NCBI GenBank assembly: GCA_030544215.1
Contig: JARZZO010000011.1
Coordinates: forward strand, 45,877,587 to 45,941,586
Origin: Zantedeschia hybrid cultivar
Taxonomy: Eukaryota > Streptophyta > Magnoliopsida > Alismatales > Araceae
Direction: 5' to 3'
Length of the DNA stretch: 64,000 nt
Below the pieces are notes generated by a model. It had not been told where the DNA came from. It saw only the letters and a list, made by a program, of their open reading frames with translations, and did no database searches. Each line of letters starts with the position of its first letter. Position 1 is the first letter of the stretch. Below, piece after piece: positions 59,739 to 64,000 of this stretch. The position numbers and the translations under genes were made by a program.

Positions 59739-61289
59739 TGTTGGGTTTTCTCGGTTTCTCCGGATCACTCACGTAGCGAAAACTAAAAAAAATACAGCGA
59801 TCCATTCCCGTTTCGAAATCTAAAATACGATAATCGGATTATCGAAGTTCTCACCGTGTGCGGATTCGAATCCGCAACCGTTCGGTTCCGTCGGTGCGAC
59901 ACCGCAAGCCGCGCAAGCGCCCGGCCTCTAGCGAAGTCCACGCGATCCTCCCCGCGACGGAAATCCTTACGTTCCTCGTTCTTCGCAGCCCACGAAGCCT
60001 CCGCCGGTCGCCGCAATGATCGGCGCAACGCACGGACGATTTCCCGTCGAACGGGATTCAGAGAAGCGGCGGAGCAGATCTGGATCTGCCTGGACGCCAG
60101 AGAAGGACAGAAACTGAGGAGGGGCGGCTAGGGTTAGCAGCAGCTTGGCCTGCTCAGCCCGTTCGCTATGTTTTATACTAACCGCGTGGTTTTCATAAAA
60201 ACCCCCGGTTTATATAAAACCCACTTATTTATCCATCGCCTTGAGAATCATTTGCGTGTGACCCTCTAGGCCCAAGTACCGGTCCAGTTAATGGCCCAAC
60301 AAGCCCAGTGACTCCTCACTGGCTTTATTAATCAATTAATAACCCTTTATTAATTAATTAATCAATAGAATTGATGTCGCACATCGAATTCGACCGGGCC
60401 TCCGATCACGTTGGGTGCCAAGCAACACCGCGTGAACCCGGAAGGTATTTGGGGTTAAGTAACCCACTCTTGGAACCTTTCCGCCGATAGTTACCGTGTG
60501 GATATAATCCTTCATTCGTACAATGCTCTCGAGTCAACTCAGGGCATGGTGTGCTGTCAAACCCTAACCGGTTGACTCACTTGGATTGGATGCCGCTGAT
60601 GAATATCGGAAAACTCCTTTCCCGATATCATCGTCCGCCCTGGCCAGGGACTTTCGCGCATCCTTCCTACAGCATTCTCTCTCTAAGTACCGAGAGCGAA
60701 TGATTCCTTATTGACACACAATTCCCTTCGACAGTATTCCGCTGTACCCAATCCTTGGCGTATTAGAATCCCGTGGCCAGAGATTCGTAAACCAAAGTCA
60801 AAGCACAGAAGTCCACCGCCAAGGTGTCCTTGGTGTCTCAGGTCCGAGGACCATCCACGCAACTGCGACAATAGAATCAAGCTGGTTGACAGTGAGGTAC
60901 AATACCATCCAACGATTCAGTCGGATCAGTTCAGTGAACTCATTCTCCAATGAGCACCTACAGATTCGCCTTAGTGTCTCCACACAAGTGACTTATCAGA
61001 TCAGTCACCCTCATCATATGAGCAGGAGTAATCTGTACTAGTCTAACCGGATATCCGATGTCCTTCTCGGATATCCTTCGACTAGGAACGATTAAGAATA
61101 TGTGTGTTTAAGTGATCAGTCTCATTAGTATGATCTCATCATAATCTGATCACTATAGCACATATTCACGGACTTCATTATGAAACGATAATTAATGCGA
61201 TTTACACATAATGAATATTATGCCAATATATTAATAAAATGAACGAGATTTACATAGTCAGATTGGCTTGTAGGCCACCTAAACTAACA
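59739..61289 (-). mobile_element. CopC 3' LTR
   Basis: TGTTGGGTTTTC at the left, AACTAACA at the right; 1551 bp. A GGGTTTTATATAAACC palindromic TATA-like site lies near 60205-60220. Confidence 0.88.
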
Positions 61290-61303
61290 ATCTCCCACTT
61301 GGA
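61290..61303 (-). promoter_or_regulatory. CopC polypurine tract
   Basis: Minus strand CCAAGTGGGAGATT, abutting the LTR and the pol stop; the usual copia form. Confidence 0.75.
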
Positions 61304-64000
61304 CTAAAGCCAATCACCTTTATACAATAAGCCTATAGACTCTAGGTGACGCTCAAACACAATTTGAGCCAACGGCTTTGTCAGTGGATCTGCTATATTG
61401 TCGACGGATGGAACTCTTTCCACTACTACATCTCCTCTGGATATGATCTCTCTGATAAGGTGAAAGCGCCTCAGAATATGCTTCGATTTCTGATGAGACC
61501 GCGGCTCTTTCACTTGCGCAATTGCTCCATTGTTGTCGCACAATAGTGGAACAGGCTCAGAGATGCTGGGAACTACGCTGAGGTCGGTGATGAATATCTT
61601 CAACCACACTGCTTCCTTGGCGGCTTCAGCTGCAGCGATGTACTCATCTTCAATCGTCGAATCTGCAGTGGTTACTTGCTTGGAACTCTTCCAGCACACT
61701 GCCCCTCCGTTCAATGTAAACACGAATCCAGATGTTGACTTGCTATCATCAGAATCTGACTGGAAACTCGAGTCAGTAAAGCCTCACAGTTTCAAGTCAC
61801 CTCCTCCATAGACAAAAAATATATCCTTAGTTCTTCTCAAGTACTTAAGGATACATTTCACTGCCTTCCAGTGCTCTTCGCCTGGATCAGCCTGAAATCT
61901 ACTCGTAACACTTAGAGCAAATACAACATCAGGCCGTGTACATAGCATGGCATACATGATAGATCCTATGGCAGAGGCATAGGGTATTCTATCCATGAAT
62001 GCCCTCTCATCAGGAGTCTTAGGAGACTGCTCATTTGAGAGACTAATTCTATGTCTCATCGGTATGAGACCTCTCTTGGAATTTTCCATACCAAACCTTT
62101 TGACTATGGTATCTATGTACAAGGATTGGGTCATTCCAAGCATCCTCTTTGATCTATCTCTATAGATCCGTATTCCCAATACGTAGGATGCTTCTCCCAA
62201 ATCTTTCATGGAGAAGTTTTTCGACAGCCAGATCTTTACTGATGACATCATAGCTACACCATTCCCAATGAGTAGTATGTCATCTACGTAAAGAATTATA
62301 AAAGTGACTACACTCCCACTGGTCTTCTTGTACACACAAGGCTCATCTTCATTCTTAATGAAGTCATAAGACTTGACAGGCTCGTCAAATCCTATGTTCC
62401 AGCTCCGGGAAGCCTGCTTCAGTCCATAAATGGACCTCTGAAGCTTGCACACTTTATCTGGAGTTTCTTTGGATGTTAAACCTTCTTGTTGTATCATATA
62501 CACCTCCTCCTCAAGGTTACCATTGAGGAAGGCAGTCTTCACATCCATCTACCAGATTTCATAATCAAAATGTGCAACAATGGCGAGTAGAACTCTGATC
62601 GACTTTATCATGGCAACTGGTGAGAAAGTCTCGTCATAGTCAATTCCTTGCCTTTGACGATATCCCTTTGCCACCAACCTTGCCTTATAAGTGTCGATCT
62701 GTCCATCAGCACCGATCTTTCTCTTAAAGATCCACTTGCAACCAATGGGTACAATACCCTCGGGCAAGTCTTCCAAGTTCCAAACTTGGTTGGTGTACAT
62801 GGACTGGATTTTTGAGTTCATGGCTTCTCGCCATTTCCCGGCTTTTGGGCCTTCTATGGCCTCCTGGTAGGTTTTAGGATCATCATCCTCATTATATTCT
62901 ACCTTGGACTCACCTTCAGCAATATGTCCCACATATCGTTCGGGTAGTCTAGGTATTCTACCAGATCTACGAGGCTCATCTGTGTGTACCTGAACAGATT
63001 CAGGAACTGATATCTCATCTGATGATAATGTAGCTGTTTGGGGATCTGGAACCTCTTCCAGTACTATTTTACTCCCACTGTCCTCCTGGAGAAGGTATTC
63101 CTCTTCCAAGAAGACAGCTTTCCTGGCGACAAACACCTTTTGTTCACCAGGATGGAAAAAATAATATCCAAAGGTTTCCTTTGGATATCCCACAAACCTA
63201 CATTTATCAGTTCGTGATTCCAGCTTGTCTGGATCATGCCTCTTTACATGAGCAGGACAACCCCAGACTTTAACATGTTTAAATTCTGGTTTCCTGCCTT
63301 TCCATATCTCATATGGAGTAGAGGCCACAGACTTGCTGGGTATTCTGTTCAGTAGGTATGCTGCTGATTCTAGAGCATACCCCCAGAGGGACACTGGTAA
63401 TCCCGAAAAGCTCATCATGGATCACACAATATCCAACAAGGTACGATTCCTCCTTTCTAATACACCATTCATCTGTGGTGTATATGGAGGGGTCAGCTGA
63501 GAAAGGATACCATTATCCTTTAAGAATTGTGTGAAGTTGGTACTCAAGTATTCTCCTCCTCAATCTGATCGAAGAGCTTTAATACTCTTTCCTAATTGCT
63601 TCTCTACCTCATTCTTGAACTCCTTGAACTTCTCAAATGCTTCCGACTTGTACTTCATTAAGTACACAAAGCCGAATCTTGAGAAGTCATCGGTGAACGT
63701 GATGAAGTAAGAAAAGCCACCTTTGGCTTGGGTGGACATTGGACCACATACATCTGAATGTATTAGTTCCAAAATGTCCTTGGCACGTTCTCCATGTGCA
63801 CTAAATGGAGATTTTGCCATCTTTCCCATAAGACAGGATTGGCATGTTACAAACGATTCATAATCGAATGTTGTTAAGTAACCATGCTTGTGCAACTTTT
63901 GCAACCTGCTTTCGCCAATGTGTCCAAGTCTACAATGCCATATGTAGGCTTGGTTCACACAATTCTTGCTCTTCTTAAGAGCATTATCAATCTGAAGATT
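61304..64000 (-). pseudogene. pol: CopC pol: integrase, RT, RNase H; partial, four nonsense codons
   Basis: One uninterrupted frame from the window edge to the stop at 61304, broken only by TGA 63562-63560, TGA 63424-63422, TAG 62551-62549 and TGA 61786-61784. GAG-pre-integrase: IWHCRLGHIG and CQSCLMGK. The integrase core keeps IHSDVCGP, LRSD and LERRNRTLLD, the D,D,E residues. RT: MDVKTAFLNGNLEEEVYM, IYGLKQASRSW and the catalytic ILYVDDILLI. RNase H: EDEYIAAAEA, CDNNGAIA, RSHQKSKHI. Gag and protease lie outside the window. The three TGAs fit CGA and the TAG fits CAG. Confidence 0.93.

Larger units (their letters stand above)
59739..64000 (-). mobile_element. CopC: Ty1/copia element, right end outside window
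   Basis: Minus-strand element with 3' LTR 61289-59739, PPT 61303-61290 and pol from 61304 to beyond 64000. Same LTR family as CopA, CopB and the solo LTR, but the coding region is far less decayed. The Tork/Angela-type lineage is likely from LTR size and pol motifs; I am not certain. AAAGT at 59734-59738 would be the left target duplication. Confidence 0.88.

Noticed and set aside
1..64000. Host gene, tRNA or rRNA genes
   Set aside because: None found; every coding segment belongs to a transposable element or its cargo.

Overview
This window is plant nuclear DNA made almost entirely of nested transposable elements. The evidence is Ty3/gypsy Tat-lineage and chromovirus pol genes, Ty1/copia pol, a hAT-type DNA transposon, and intron-containing plant mobile domain (PMD) genes. 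I see no host single-copy gene, rRNA, tRNA or bacterial-type feature. The species cannot be named from this; an angiosperm is likely.

Layout, left to right. Element names here are my own. (1) 1-589: right end of a plus-oriented Tat-type LTR (Tat3) that cuts into Tat1. (2) 590-18362: Tat1, a minus-strand Tat element with gag-pro 16016-11892, pol 11553-7682, and two plus-strand (antisense) PMD-like genes at 1276-2608 and 3542-6355. Its 5' LTR is 17051-18362. (3) 18363-26222: CopA, a decayed minus-strand copia element whose 3' LTR was cut by Tat1. (4) 26223-37433: CopB, a second decayed copia element of the same family. It is interrupted at its PBS/LTR junction by a hAT transposon (32171-36033), which itself holds a solo LTR of the same copia family (33495-35074). 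(5) 37434-40018 and 59669-59738: a minus-strand chromovirus (del/Tekay-like) split by Tat2. (6) 40019-59668: Tat2, a structurally complete plus-strand Tat element of 19.65 kb with TSD GACAT on both sides. It has gag-pro, pol and the same two antisense PMD-like genes (56731-55323 and 54887-51674). (7) 59739-64000: CopC, a better preserved minus-strand copia element running off the right edge.

Inferred insertion order, oldest first: CopB; then CopA, the hAT and the chromovirus into CopB; then Tat1 into CopA, the solo-LTR progenitor into the hAT, and Tat2 and CopC into the chromovirus; then Tat3 into Tat1.

The most interesting content is the Tat1/Tat2 comparison. Both carry a tandem pair of antisense, spliced PMD-like genes with matching exon structure (2 exons, and 7 exons with phase-0 introns). 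TATA boxes and poly(A) signals can be seen for some of them. Both elements are also peppered, at corresponding places, with short hairpin-forming modules. The modules use a different word in each element (GCGTC...GACGCCTTTCA in Tat1, TCAGACGGCCA...TGGCCGTCTGA in Tat2). The Tat1 word also occurs in the unrelated chromovirus LTR. Every protein gene has premature stops or frameshifts except where noted, so these copies look inactive.
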